A stretch of 64,000 bases of DNA. It comes from Branchiostoma floridae (taxonomy: Eukaryota; Chordata; Leptocardii; Amphioxiformes; Branchiostomatidae). The stretch's first letter is position 1. Each line of letters begins with the position of its first letter. The stretch lies in NCBI RefSeq assembly GCF_000003815.2, contig NC_049988.1:4843809-4907808 (forward strand). Direction: 5' to 3'. Below, piece after piece: positions 54,092 to 64,000 of the stretch. The position numbers were made by a program, and so were the translations under genes. A model generated the notes under the pieces. The model ran no database searches. It was not told the origin of the DNA and saw only the letters and a list, made by a program, of their open reading frames with translations.

Positions 54092-56010
54092 CGGATAAGG
54101 AATCATCTGCGTATACATTTACGTTATCGAAATAGGCAGACAGCTACAAAGTTGTAGGGCAGGGGGCACTAATATACGCCTGCGCCCGGGGTCTATACAA
54201 CACAGGCTTCTTGAAGAAACTGTAAGAAAATCGCTATTGAAATTTCCAACGATGACATTATGACACTCTATACTTATCTGTCTCACATCATCATCCTGTT
54301 TACAGATGTTTTTTTTTGGTTTCCATGCACATTTCTACTTGATCTGGAAACATTAACTATCCGTCACACAAAGCTCTCCTAAATTAATAAGAGATATTTC
54401 AGACACGTTTCCAAATTTTTGGTCTAAACATATCAAGTGCTTAGCACTTACAGTATCTTCACATGTACAGAGCAAATGTTTAATATATTCCTCTTTGTTG
54501 GCTGTACTTAGTATAAATCAAGAAATTACGCCATGTACTTTGCGATGAATAGTTGTAATTTATATTAGCCTATGTACATATTAAACTAGTAGCTATTTTT
54601 GAACAAATAGTGTTAAATCTAAGGATATAGACAGCCTTATAGGGGCTGGGCTGAAACATATCATGTGACTTAATAGTGTAGTAAAAGATGCATAGTTTTA
54701 TACACGTTCTCTAGTACAGCCTGCATTTTGTCACAACACCCTCATTTATCCAATTTGCATACTCCTTCACTTCAAACCCCTTTTCTTCGTTGTTTATGTA
54801 GAATAGAGGAAATGGGCTTGGCCCCTGTGGCGTCGCTAAAAATAACATCAACTTCAAGGGGTTTTGATATGGTAAGATTAAATATACGTAGCTATCATAT
54901 TATACAAATAACTACATTGTCAATCATGACTGATTACATTGTACTAGGAAAGCATCAGATTATTTATCAAAATCTATCAAATATTATCATAAAGATGTAG
55001 GCTTGTAGGAAGTTCGTCACAAAAAGTACCTACAACAGACTGCAATTCTAACTGGACCCGCTGGGTGGCATTTCAGTCATGTATAGCACTAGTAACATCG
55101 ATCAAATGATTTGTACAGAACCCTTTACATATATTCAAGTCTGTAAACGTTCCATAACTTTATGGAGAACGATGTCTACAGCCGCTATGCATAGATATTG
55201 ATGCAGAGGGTTGGTTGATTTGATAAATCTAATTGATTACCGATTGCGAAAATTCATGTCTTATAAATTATGTTAGTTTTACATGACAGAAATAATCAAC
55301 CTTGTTCTATACATTAATTTGTCAAGAGCCATCGTTGTTGTTGTCTTGTTTCAGCAGTTTTAAGTTTATGATCATAAAATTGTTTAATGGTACCGATTTT
55401 ATCATAAAGTAAGTCAACTGTTTCTATAGGTAAAGGAGTATATTTGTTATTTATTAGATGTATCATTTGTTATTTATTTGTCATTTTGCAGTAGTAGTAC
55501 GGTTACGAAATAAAATGATATATCTATTAACAAATTCGAGCGGTGACTTCTTACCTAAACTTGGTCATTGCAGCAGAAAATAGGAGGTTCGCGATTCTAA
55601 GTACGCCTGCGCAGCGAAATGGATCATGGGTAATCAATATGTCAAAATTGAAGGCCCCTAGAATGTAAGCAAAACACGTGCGAAAATTGTTATACTAACC
55701 AAGACTAAAATCTTTTTTACAAGTTGATGGTATTCCCCAAACTGAGTTTCGCTGTACATTCGTAAATAGAATCGTGAACTTGCTTACTCTGAAAAGATTT
55801 TTATTTGTTGATAAGTTTAGGTTTCTGGTACGGGACATTGTAAGATTTATCTTACTTGAACACGGTGTATAGGGTGAAGAGCTAAGGCGGCCATAGTAGT
55901 AAAGAGTTCACTGTCAAATGCCAACTGTACATTGTGAAATAAAGTTATATTTTGAAACTGCGCCATGTTGTGTGAAGGTGATTTCTTGAAACAAATATCT
56001 GTGTTTGCGT
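54092..56010. other. Intergenic DNA between the two genes
   Basis: AT-rich; no coding or repeat feature I can name. Confidence 0.45.
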
Positions 56011-56025
56011 GTGTGTGTTGTCGTG

Positions 56026-56058
<33 letters not shown>

Positions 56059-56092
56059 ACGTGTGTTTGTGTGTCTGTGTGTGTGTGTGTAA
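56005..56092. repeat. GT microsatellite
   Basis: Mostly TG dinucleotides with a TA run; a G-run of 14 follows at about 56401-56414. Confidence 0.9.
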
Positions 56093-56762
56093 AACCTTTT
56101 CTTCTGTAAACTTTTTCAGAAGAAATGTAGTTGTCTACGTCAATGGTGCCCATTTGCCACATTTGCGTAATTCGTCACAGTCACTCGTAAATACTTCAAA
56201 GCAAACAGGTCATCAATATGCAAAATTATCAGTTTTGCTTTCCACAATTCTTTCTTTTTCTAATAAGAATACCTGTGTCTTAGTTATAATATGATCATGT
56301 ATTCTCTGTATTTCATGTTTGACGCGCATTCTCATCGCTTAAATTGGCACATCAGCCCTTCAAACGGTTTCTGCAAGCCAGACTTTATACAATATTTTTC
56401 GGGGGGGGGGGGGGTCCCTTTATTTACAAAAAAAAAATAGTACAAATGTAAAGAAACTAAGACTTATGTTTCTGAAGTCTACTTCTATTGCGCATGAAGG
56501 GATAAGATATTCTGGTGTTTCTGGAAGAATTACATAGGTAACTACATGTAGTGCAGACTATGTGCAGGTATTCACCTGTTACCTGGGTAATGGTATCTAT
56601 CACATGGGTAGTGGGACAGTTAGAAAAGACAAATAATACATCTGTAAAACACTGAGGAACTTATAAGCCATTAGCATATGCACAATCGATAACAAAACTA
56701 ATTATTCACGTAATATACTACATTCTTTTTGTAATTATGCAACGCTTAAAATGCCAAGAAAA

Positions 56763-57030
56763 CATCTTCATTTTTTTCCTACATGAACAATATTTTATCA
56801 AACTCTCTTTTCTCATACCGGTACTCAACGTACAAAACAGTTTTACTCAAAGAGCCACCCAAGCTAGACTATACATTCTGTGTTGTTCTTACAAACAATG
56901 ATCTACTTGTTTGCTAAGGAAACAGACCAGTATCTTCAACATCAATAGCCTTTCTTGCGTGCTCTGTTCATTTCGACAAATACAAGTGCCACCAGGTGTA
57001 AGAAAAACACCATAACATTTCCACCATAAA
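56763..57030. repeat. Dispersed repeat, inverted relative to 63295-63560
   Basis: Minus strand shares ACACCTGGTGG.ACTTGT.TTTGT, TGTTGAAGATAC, TCTGTTTCCT.AGCAAACAAGTAG, TTTGTACGTTGAGTAC with the downstream copy (each in short blocks). No conserved ORF. Confidence 0.85.
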
Positions 57031-57059
57031 AGATCTTGTGGCCTAAAGTAACAATACAT

Positions 57060-57465
57060 TGATGAAAACCTTGAAAGCCAAAATCCAAGGTAAACGGAAA
57101 TACGGTAAAACAACAAGTCTGTATGAGGTCCGTTTATTGACCGTAATTAAAAAAAAATACGAAGTCGTACCCGCATTGTGCACCTCATACGCACCTCAAT
57201 CGTTTTTTGTCAGTTTTCGGTACATAATTATACGCCCAATACGCCCAAGACGCTTACCTCTGTGATTTGGCACAAAACGATTGAGCTGCGTTTGTGCGTA
57301 TTGTGCGTACAACTGCGCATAATATTGTCAATATACGGATCCACGGACCTCATACGGACACGATATACACGCTTGTTTGCTTTTTTTCTTCCTAAAAAAC
57401 TTTAAAATGTCAATATGCAACTGAGTTGAATATACGTACAAGTGTGAACGGGGCCTATAGGAGAT
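57060..57465. mobile_element. Inverted-repeat element upstream of gene 2
   Basis: GTATGAGGTCCGT at 57122 is inverted at 57343 (ACGGACCTCATAC), and AATCGTTTTTTGTC / GGCACAAAACGATT are also inverted. Rich in TACG. Exact ends unclear. Confidence 0.6.
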
Positions 57466-57896
57466 TGTAAACACGTACTGCAAGCCTGACGTGTGTTGTG
57501 AAGTTGTCTTAGCAATGTCGTGGAAAACAAATCGGCATAGCGGCTTCACAGTCGATTTAGAACCACGGTATGTGAGACAAAATAATCAACAAGGAGGATA
57601 CCATGGGGTTTCAAAACAACCTTACAAAAAGTCCCAAACATCATTTTTTAAAGCAATTCAGTCTTCAAATCACTAAATGCATTTTAGAATTTCTGAAGTG
57701 AATGCCATATCAGGTACATGTAGATTGAGGGAAAATCTTTATATTAATATGTGTGTGTTTTCGGTACAAGTGTCCATGAAAACCCTTTGAGAGCCTCTCC
57801 ATTCTACAAACATTGCCTTGCAAGCATGACGTGTTCCACTCAAGTGTCGGATAGCGGACGTCAAAGGGTTTCACAGTGACGGACAAATTTCACAAC
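57466..57896. other. Region upstream of gene 2 start
   Basis: No certain promoter motif; 5'UTR is presumably within the last 100 bases. Confidence 0.35.
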
Positions 57897-57951
57897 ATGG
57901 CACGGAAATCAAGACAGCTCCTTTTATGGCTACGAATCGCATTCATAGCAG
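57897..57951 (+). CDS. Cys-rich gene exon 1 (signal peptide)
   Basis: The ATG follows CACAAC (A at -3, G at +4) and encodes a basic N-terminus and hydrophobic core, ending one base into an Ala codon at a GTAAGT donor. Possible cleavage lies near the junction with exon 2 (ALVDVS). Confidence 0.8.
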
Positions 57952-60900
57952 GTAAGTTGTTTGAAAAAGACCGTTCAATACTAAGAGGATGTAAAGTTTA
58001 TTTGTTACTGTGAGAAACATGGTGGTAAAGTTAGTTGGGACTGTATATACAGTTAAAACTACGCATGTTCAGAGTTTGTCGGTTTGGATACGTTACACGT
58101 ATGTGCATATATACCTTACATAGGAAAGTGTGCATGACTTGGAACTCTTGAACGTTTAAGGTTGTATGTGACACTTAACCTTAAAAGCAACAAAACGCTG
58201 GGAGCATTGGTCTATGATTGTGTTCTTGTTTTAAATTCTACTAATATAGTATGTTGTTTTAGAGTTATTTGTTCTCCCTTAACCCAAAATACTGCTTTGT
58301 TTACTAGAGAACCGTTTAGACAAAAAGTGATTGACTATTGCCATGGCTTCTTAATAGATTACAACAAGACAATAAACGAAGCTTTTTGCTAATATTTTGT
58401 GTCCGATATTGCATCAAACAACCCGCTTCTGCCATGAAATAAAAACACCAGGCCACAATTTTGTCAGGAAATTTAGTGCTATCAGAACATTTAGAATTCT
58501 CAGACAATACTTTTAATTGAATTATAATCGTACAAAATGAAATTGATTGGGTTTTATTTGTTGTGTTTAATTCTTTAATCTAATTTACATTGCTGTCTAT
58601 GTGCATTCCATCTTTCATGTTTCTTATATTTATTTATTTATGGGTTTGGCTGTTCCGAACACACAGCCAGGGCTGCCCAACTAGCCTATGGCTATTACAA
58701 AGAGCTAACCCTGCTGGCAAAAACAGAGATAATACATTAAAAGGACATTTAAATATACAGCGTGTAGGATGACATGCCTATCATATTTATATCAATATGT
58801 TTCTTATATTATATATGTTTCTTGTATTCTATATATCTGTTATAGATGCATCCATTTTCTTACGAGTATAAGCTTTGATGCCATAATTTGTACGCGTGTC
58901 TGGTTTTGAAAAGTAATGAAAATACTGAATGAAGACGGAAAACGATTCTGTATGTTTTTGATGTCATTCCACAGCCTTAGTCGATGTCAGCAATACACAA
59001 GGGACCATGCTAGGGAACTGTGAACTATCGGACTTGCTGCTGGGGATGCGAAACTGCGAGACGAATTTCGTGCTAGCTTTGTGTCATTCACCAGAACAGG
59101 ACTGCTGGTAAGTTGGGCTTAAGACTACGTTATTTTAGTCTACGATATTTCATTTTCAAATCTTTAGGTGTATAGGTCGGTGCCAATCTCTGTCTCTATA
59201 GCCCTTGGGCCACAATGTTCTGCAAGCACTGCAATAGAGGGATTGTCGACTAGTAACGTTAGTTCATCTTATCGGCGCGGTGTAAACTATATCCGTTGTT
59301 TTTAACAGGGTGTTAGGGATATCAAGGTTTTTGAATTGTAATATCTTAACTTATCCCAATATTGCAGTTTCAAACCACCGTTCGTAAAATAGATATCTCT
59401 CTGAATATCTTTTTTTTAAACAGCGTATATATGTTACCCCGGGCATAAAGGTGAACTAACGTTAATTGTGTGTTCAACTACAGTAACAGTTCTATGTATT
59501 AAGAGCTATGGACGTATTAGATGTACATGTACAATGTTATTGACACTTTATGATATGTCAAAAGAAACATGATATAAACATGAGATTTAATATCTACACT
59601 ACAAAATTAAAAACAAAAACTGAAACACGACAAAAGATTTTGCACTGGCTGATCCAGTTCACCTTAAAACTTGAGATAGAAAATTCAAGTTTTCAAGTAC
59701 ATGTCCCTCCTGGTATGCTGTTTGTTGTAAACTAGTGTGTTTCGTAGCCTAAACAATGAAGAGTTGTTTTAGCTTATGTCGGCTTCTTTGCCACCAGAAA
59801 AGAGATTGGACTTTAACCATTTGAAAAACTACTCTAGTGTTAACGTTTGTGACAAGAATATTAATTTGCTTTCTTTATTTCTTGCTTTGTACTTTTGCCC
59901 ACAGGAATCATCCAAACATCACTACGGTAAACACCTGTGTCAAAACAATACTGAGGAACTGTTTTGAAGGTACCGTGCCCTCAGAGTCCCTCGACTCCAT
60001 TGTTGACAACCTTTGGGGTAACATAGGCTATAACGTCACAGAGCAGTATTGTACGGCAGAAAAGTTCGAGGGCCCGTTCTTCCCGTCCAATGGCGGGCCA
60101 CCACCGTGTAGCCAAGAGTACCCGGATGTACTGACGTCATGTGAAACAGACTTTTTTCTAAAGTATCTGGCCAACATCTCGGATCCTACGCTGTGCAGGT
60201 GAGTATGGTATAGAATGAAACTAAAAAAATTGAATTGCAAAATGTTAGGCTTACCCTTTCTGTACTGCACAACATAGTTTACCGTTTTTTTTGGTGAGTA
60301 GGGACATGATTTTTCAAACAGATGATGAAGATCACCGTCTCAATTCAGTTGCGATTTTTAATTTTTTTTTGCTTTAGTAAACCTGGTGGAAGTTTTATAA
60401 TTAAAACATTTTGTAGCCGGTAATGTCGAATACCATCAAAACGTTTATGTGAGAGAAAATTAAAAAAAAGCACCCTAATTCCAAAAATTTTGTAGTTTTT
60501 TCGATTATCTACTTCTAGTTTCATCTTTATTAACATCTGCCATTCATAAAAGATTACATGTGTTAATAATGTGACATATCGCGAGTTTACATTCAACTTC
60601 TGAAGAGATAGGTGACAGTGGTCGTTGAAAATTTGATCCGTGTGAACGGCGGACGCATGCTCTTCATGTAAACAGCATAACGAGAGCAGTGAATTAATGC
60701 TCATGTTACTGTAAATGCAGAAATGTTCGCGGTGGATTAATGTTCGCGGTTTTCGCGGTGGCCACTTCACCGCGAATATTTTTCTATTACGGTATTAGAC
60801 TGCAGTCTATGGTGTTACCGCGAACTTAAAACCACCGCGAAAAGTCCTTTATCCCGCTACCGCGAAATTAAATCCTCGCGAACTTAAATACATTTACAGT

Positions 60901-61304
60901 ATTCTGCAGATTGGTTGTTATTGGTAAAGCGTAGAGCAACATTGAGGATGGGAATTCTGGCGGTTTTCTATGGTTATGCAGCAAAAAAAAATTGTATGTG
61001 TATTTCCTTCTTTTTTAACCTACAGAGAGTTCGGCGCTATGACAACATGCAAAGTAACTGCTGTTGAACAACACTGTAACCTAACGGATGATAACCTCAA
61101 GCTTTTAAACGTCACATGGGACATCACCTACAACCCATTCTGTCTGTGTCCCAACGTTGAGCCAACCACGCATGCGCCAACAACACCGCAGCAAACCGCA
61201 ACACCGCTTGGGAGATGTTCTGCAGATGACGTCATCAGGATGACGCAGCAATGCGAGTCTGAATTCATCTATGCGATGTGTACCAATCCTGACATGGACT
61301 GTAT
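57897..61304 (+). CDS. Secreted modular cysteine-rich protein, 3'-partial (4 exons visible)
   Basis: Joined exons: 57897-57951, 58975-59107, 59905-60198, 61026-61304; about 253 residues so far. I do not recognise the family. It starts with a signal peptide (MARKSRQLLLWLRIAFIA). Module A (exon 2 and end of exon 4) has the identical spacing C-x11-C-x8-C-x6-C: CELSDLL...NCETNFVLALC...DC and CSADDVI...QCESEFIYAMC...DC. A variant A' ends exon 3. Module B (C-x7/8-C, then a later Cys) opens exons 3 and 4. The order is A | B-A' | B'-Thr/Pro linker-A'' | ..., and each visible intron between A and B splits the codon 2+1. Five N-glycosylation sequons. No membrane segment is seen. The last exon ends in an open splice donor, so more modules should lie beyond the window. 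Confidence 0.8.
58622..58770 (-). repeat. LINE 3' tail, minus strand (gene 2 intron 1)
   Basis: TTTATTTATTTATGGGTTTGGC followed by AACACACAGCCAGGGCTGCCCAACTAGCC in parts: a TTTA tail and adjacent 3'UTR in the orientation of a minus-strand insertion. Confidence 0.5.
58975..59107 (+). CDS. Cys-rich gene exon 2 (module A)
   Basis: After TTCCACAG; encodes one complete module A with four cysteines: CELSDLLLGMRNC, ETNFVLALC and HSPEQDC. Ends two bases into a Trp codon at GTAAGT. Confidence 0.82.
59108..59904. other. Gene 2 intron 2
   Basis: AT-rich; short ORFs only; nothing recognised. Confidence 0.45.
59905..60198 (+). CDS. Cys-rich gene exon 3 (modules B and A')
   Basis: After TTGCCCACAG; begins NHPNITTVNTC with module B (CVKTILRNC...QYC), then a Pro/Gly-rich turn, then a variant A' (CSQEYPDVLTSCETDFF...LC) in which the spacing after the second Cys is 17 rather than 8+6. 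Ends two bases into an Arg codon at GTGAGT. Confidence 0.85.
60709..60900. mobile_element. Tc1/mariner-type MITE, CTGTAAATGCAGAAATGTTCGCGG family
   Basis: TIRs CTGTAAATGCAGAAATGTTC and GAACTTAAATACATTTACAG, TA on both sides, interior alternating TTCGCGGT / ACCGCGAA. Sits in gene 2 intron 3. Confidence 0.85.
61026..61304 (+). CDS. Cys-rich gene exon 4 (module B', linker, module A'')
   Basis: After ACCTACAG; reads EFGAMTTCKVTAVEQHC (B'), NVTWDITYNPFCLC, a Thr/Pro linker (PTTHAPTTPQQTATP), then module A'' (CSADDVIRMTQQC, ESEFIYAMC, TNPDMDC). It ends at a GTGAGT donor with a codon split 2+1, as in exons 2 and 3. Confidence 0.83.
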
Positions 61305-64000
61305 GTGAGTTGTGATCATATATCTTAAATTATTGTACACCATTATAAAAACTAAGTGGCGGAAAACATATGTAACGCTAGTTCACCTTTATCCGAGTGG
61401 TAACCTATATCGGATTCCATTCTTTTTTTCAAACAGGGAACAAGTAAACTTTCAGTGGTTTCAAAGTGGATTAATTCCATATCAAAGAGCTTTTTTGTTC
61501 CATATGCACAGTTAGAAACCTTATTCCGTTGATTTGATATCCTTAAATACCAATTTGTTCAAAGAAAGGATACAATTCATTCCATGGATAAAGATAAACC
61601 AGTATTAGATCTATAACGATAAGAAAAAGTGTTCGAATATTATTATACCAAAAAAGCGTCAAGCCAGTTTCGCCCCTAGGGCGTCGCCAAAAAGTAAATA
61701 TGATTTTTAAGTAGTTCCGAAGAATAAAAGATCACTACTAAAAACAAATTTAACAAAAACAAAAAAAAAATTCGTTTGCTCTAAACTCATCATATCACGA
61801 AACACAAAAAATGTTGATGTAATGTTTATTTGCAATTTCTTACGCGAGGGCTAAATGCAACATGAAAAGTACAGACTATATAATGTTAGTAGACGTTCAT
61901 AACACACAAGACTTTGGTATATAAGTAACAATAGTGACAAGTGTAAAAAGTGACCATTCTAGCAATACTATGGACTGCTGAGAGCTATGACCTGGAAGCA
62001 GCGGAAGACGAAGTGTCCGACTTATTCTGTAATGATTGGTTCATGTAACGTTACTAGGGTTATAGTTTTGTTTTCGTCAGTAAAGGTTTGGAAACTTTTG
62101 TGGGTTTGCACTGAGGCCTCTTCGAATAACAGGCCTCTTTTCTTTCCTGGTCGTTAGAGAGGCAGTTAGAAATAAAATGTATTTTGTCTTCCACCGTTTA
62201 GTATACGGCAGCTGGAGATACATATCGGGATAAGGAATACAGAGGAATTAACGTTAGGCGTAGATGGACACTTTGTTGTTATTGTGGTATCCTTATGTTT
62301 TGACAACTAAGTGGGTACCAGTGAGGGACCTCATCGTATTATGGGAACGCAACACCACCAGTTCTCCCAAGCATACAGACTATTTTGAGTAAAGCCCATA
62401 TTAGAAAACAACATACTCTCTAGACTACATGCATATAAGGTAGTAACCCACGCTATCTAACATTTATCAAAATATCAAAGAGAAATCTATATTGTCACGA
62501 CGAAAGTACAGCAATGTTTGTTAGGTCTATAACAACTACTTACAGTTCAACTAAACAGACATATATAGATATCTACAGGTATAAATATGGATATCTACGG
62601 GTATGAATAAGTCAACATATTGGGTTTAGCATGCCCTTTACACTATTGGTTCTACGGTATAAGCATTCGTGGATATATTTGCCTACTTGTACACAGTAAG
62701 GATTATTATATCATTATATCCTTCTTTAAACAAAAGTTTTAGGCGTGGTCTTGACTTTGGTGTAACTTACAGTCAAGTTATGGGAGAGTTAGAGACAATA
62801 AAAGCTGTAAGTGGCGCTCAGTGATGCGGTTACAAAACGCATTGAAAGGCACGTAGGCTGTAAAAAAAGCAGAAGAATAATGTGCGTGTAGTTGCGTGCT
62901 GATCCTTTACGTCACTTGAACCGTGGACCAATCACAAATCAGCGGCATAGAAGATTTGTTGCAGGGTTTTGAAAGCAATGCAGTTACGCAAGTCATACTT
63001 CACAAATCACAAAACAAAGATCCATGGAGTCAAGTTTCGAACGACCTTGACTAAAAAGGGGAGGGGGGTATATCTTGAAGCAGACGTTCAGGTGAAATAT
63101 TGCCAGTTTTCTTAACAGCTAGAAAAAATCACAATATTTCATTTCGATATGTCTTAAGAAAGTACCAAATAGTGCTCAGCAAAACTTCGAACTATAATAC
63201 CCCATTCACTTGTACCTCTAAGCATTTCCTGCATTTCCGTTTACTTTGGTATTTCACTAAGTTTCATTAAATGCACTGCTGTTTAAATCCTTTTGTGGAA
63301 ATGCTCTAAGTGTTGTTTTTACACCTGGTGGTACTTGTTTTTGTAGGAATAAAAGGAGCACACAAGAAAAACTATTTATGTTGAAGATACTTGTCTGTTT
63401 CCTAAGCAAACAAGTAGTTCATTGTTTGTAAAGATCAACATGTATGGTCTTGCTCGGATGGCTCTTTGAGCAATGTCGCTTTGTACGTTGAGTACTAGTA
63501 TGAGGAAATAGAGTTCGAAAAATATTGCTCATGTAGTTTTGTATGAAGATAATAAATAAGGGATAACACGCCAATTTAAGTGATAAGAGTACATGTCAAA
63601 AATTAAAATACACTAGAAAGGCCGACATTTGCTTGAGAGCAAATACAGCAGATTTCAGCCATCTCCCTCCCCATGCAACAATAGGCTATTTCAAAATCAC
63701 CCATTTGAAAAATCACTTTTACTAATGACGGTTTAACCCAAAAATGAGTCTTACAAAATTCCCCCGTTCAAGAATGGACTCCAGTGCACCCTATGTGAAT
63801 TTGCACAATAGACCAGTCCAGAAATACTCCCACTGAAACCTTGGCCTTTTGAATAAGAAACCAAATCCAAAATTGACTTTAGCAAAAAAGGTCCCAGTGC
63901 ATGAAAAGGTATAATAGACCAGTCTAACGGACTCTTCCACGTAAAGTAGAGCAGTCCAAAAATACATCCGCTAAAATAGGACTTTGACATAATCACGAAG
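61305..64000. other. Gene 2 intron 4 (presumed) and window end
   Basis: No further exon with the cysteine pattern is visible. Holds the 62490-62660 dispersed repeat (copy of 28405), the 63295-63560 inverted copy of 56763-57030, and a two-copy tandem of about 105 bp at 63778-64000 (ATAGACCAGTC at 63808 and 63914). Confidence 0.5.

Noticed and set aside
57491-57676. 61-codon ORF upstream of gene 2 as its first exon
   Set aside because: No signal peptide or splice donor linking to exon 2; the ATG at 57897 gives a clean signal peptide and phase.

Overview
The window is AT-rich, intron-rich animal DNA. It most likely comes from a cephalochordate (amphioxus, Branchiostoma), although I infer this and have not searched any database. 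The reasons are a chordate-type corticotropin-releasing-hormone (CRH) receptor spread over about 41 kb, tRNA-derived SINEs, several families of short inverted-repeat DNA transposons, non-LTR (LINE) tails, and four runs of N typical of a draft assembly. There are no bacterial operons, ribosome binding sites or CRISPR arrays.

Two protein-coding genes can be built exon by exon, both on the plus strand. Gene 1 (12089-52982, 13 exons, all with GT/AG boundaries and compatible phases) is a complete class B G-protein-coupled receptor of the CRH receptor type. It has a signal peptide, a six-cysteine hormone-binding ectodomain, seven membrane segments and a short cytoplasmic tail. Every exon reads cleanly except the ECL2/TM5 exon (46702-46776), which carries a one-base (net) frameshift beside an assembly gap. 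Gene 2 (57897 to beyond 61304) encodes a secreted protein that I do not recognise. It is built from repeating cysteine modules with spacing C-x11-C-x8-C-x6-C, separated by introns of identical phase; its 3' end lies outside the window.

Layout: 1-12 kb is repeat-dominated upstream DNA, with small inverted-repeat transposons, a mariner remnant, SINEs, microsatellites, a LINE fragment and a degenerate tandem array with a unit of about 180 bp. From 12 to 53 kb the receptor exons sit in large introns full of transposons. These include nested insertions, a 3-kb transposon with a decayed THAP/DDE-type transposase (28640-31621), a Penelope-like fragment, and arrays at 33.9-36.6 kb and 42.2-44.8 kb. 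From 53 to 57.9 kb lie the receptor 3' region and the intergenic DNA. From 57.9 to 64 kb is the start of gene 2.

The most notable observations are these. The repeat array in intron 5 contains decayed copies of the splice acceptor and start of receptor exon 6. A second partial copy of exon 7 lies just upstream of the real one and stays in frame. At least six loci carry a hammerhead-ribozyme-like motif (CTGANGA, one base, hairpin, GAAAYG), and one of these lies beside the Penelope-like coding remnant. Four different elements with TAGCC...GGCTA ends are each flanked by 9-bp direct repeats, and one of them carries a transposase-like remnant.
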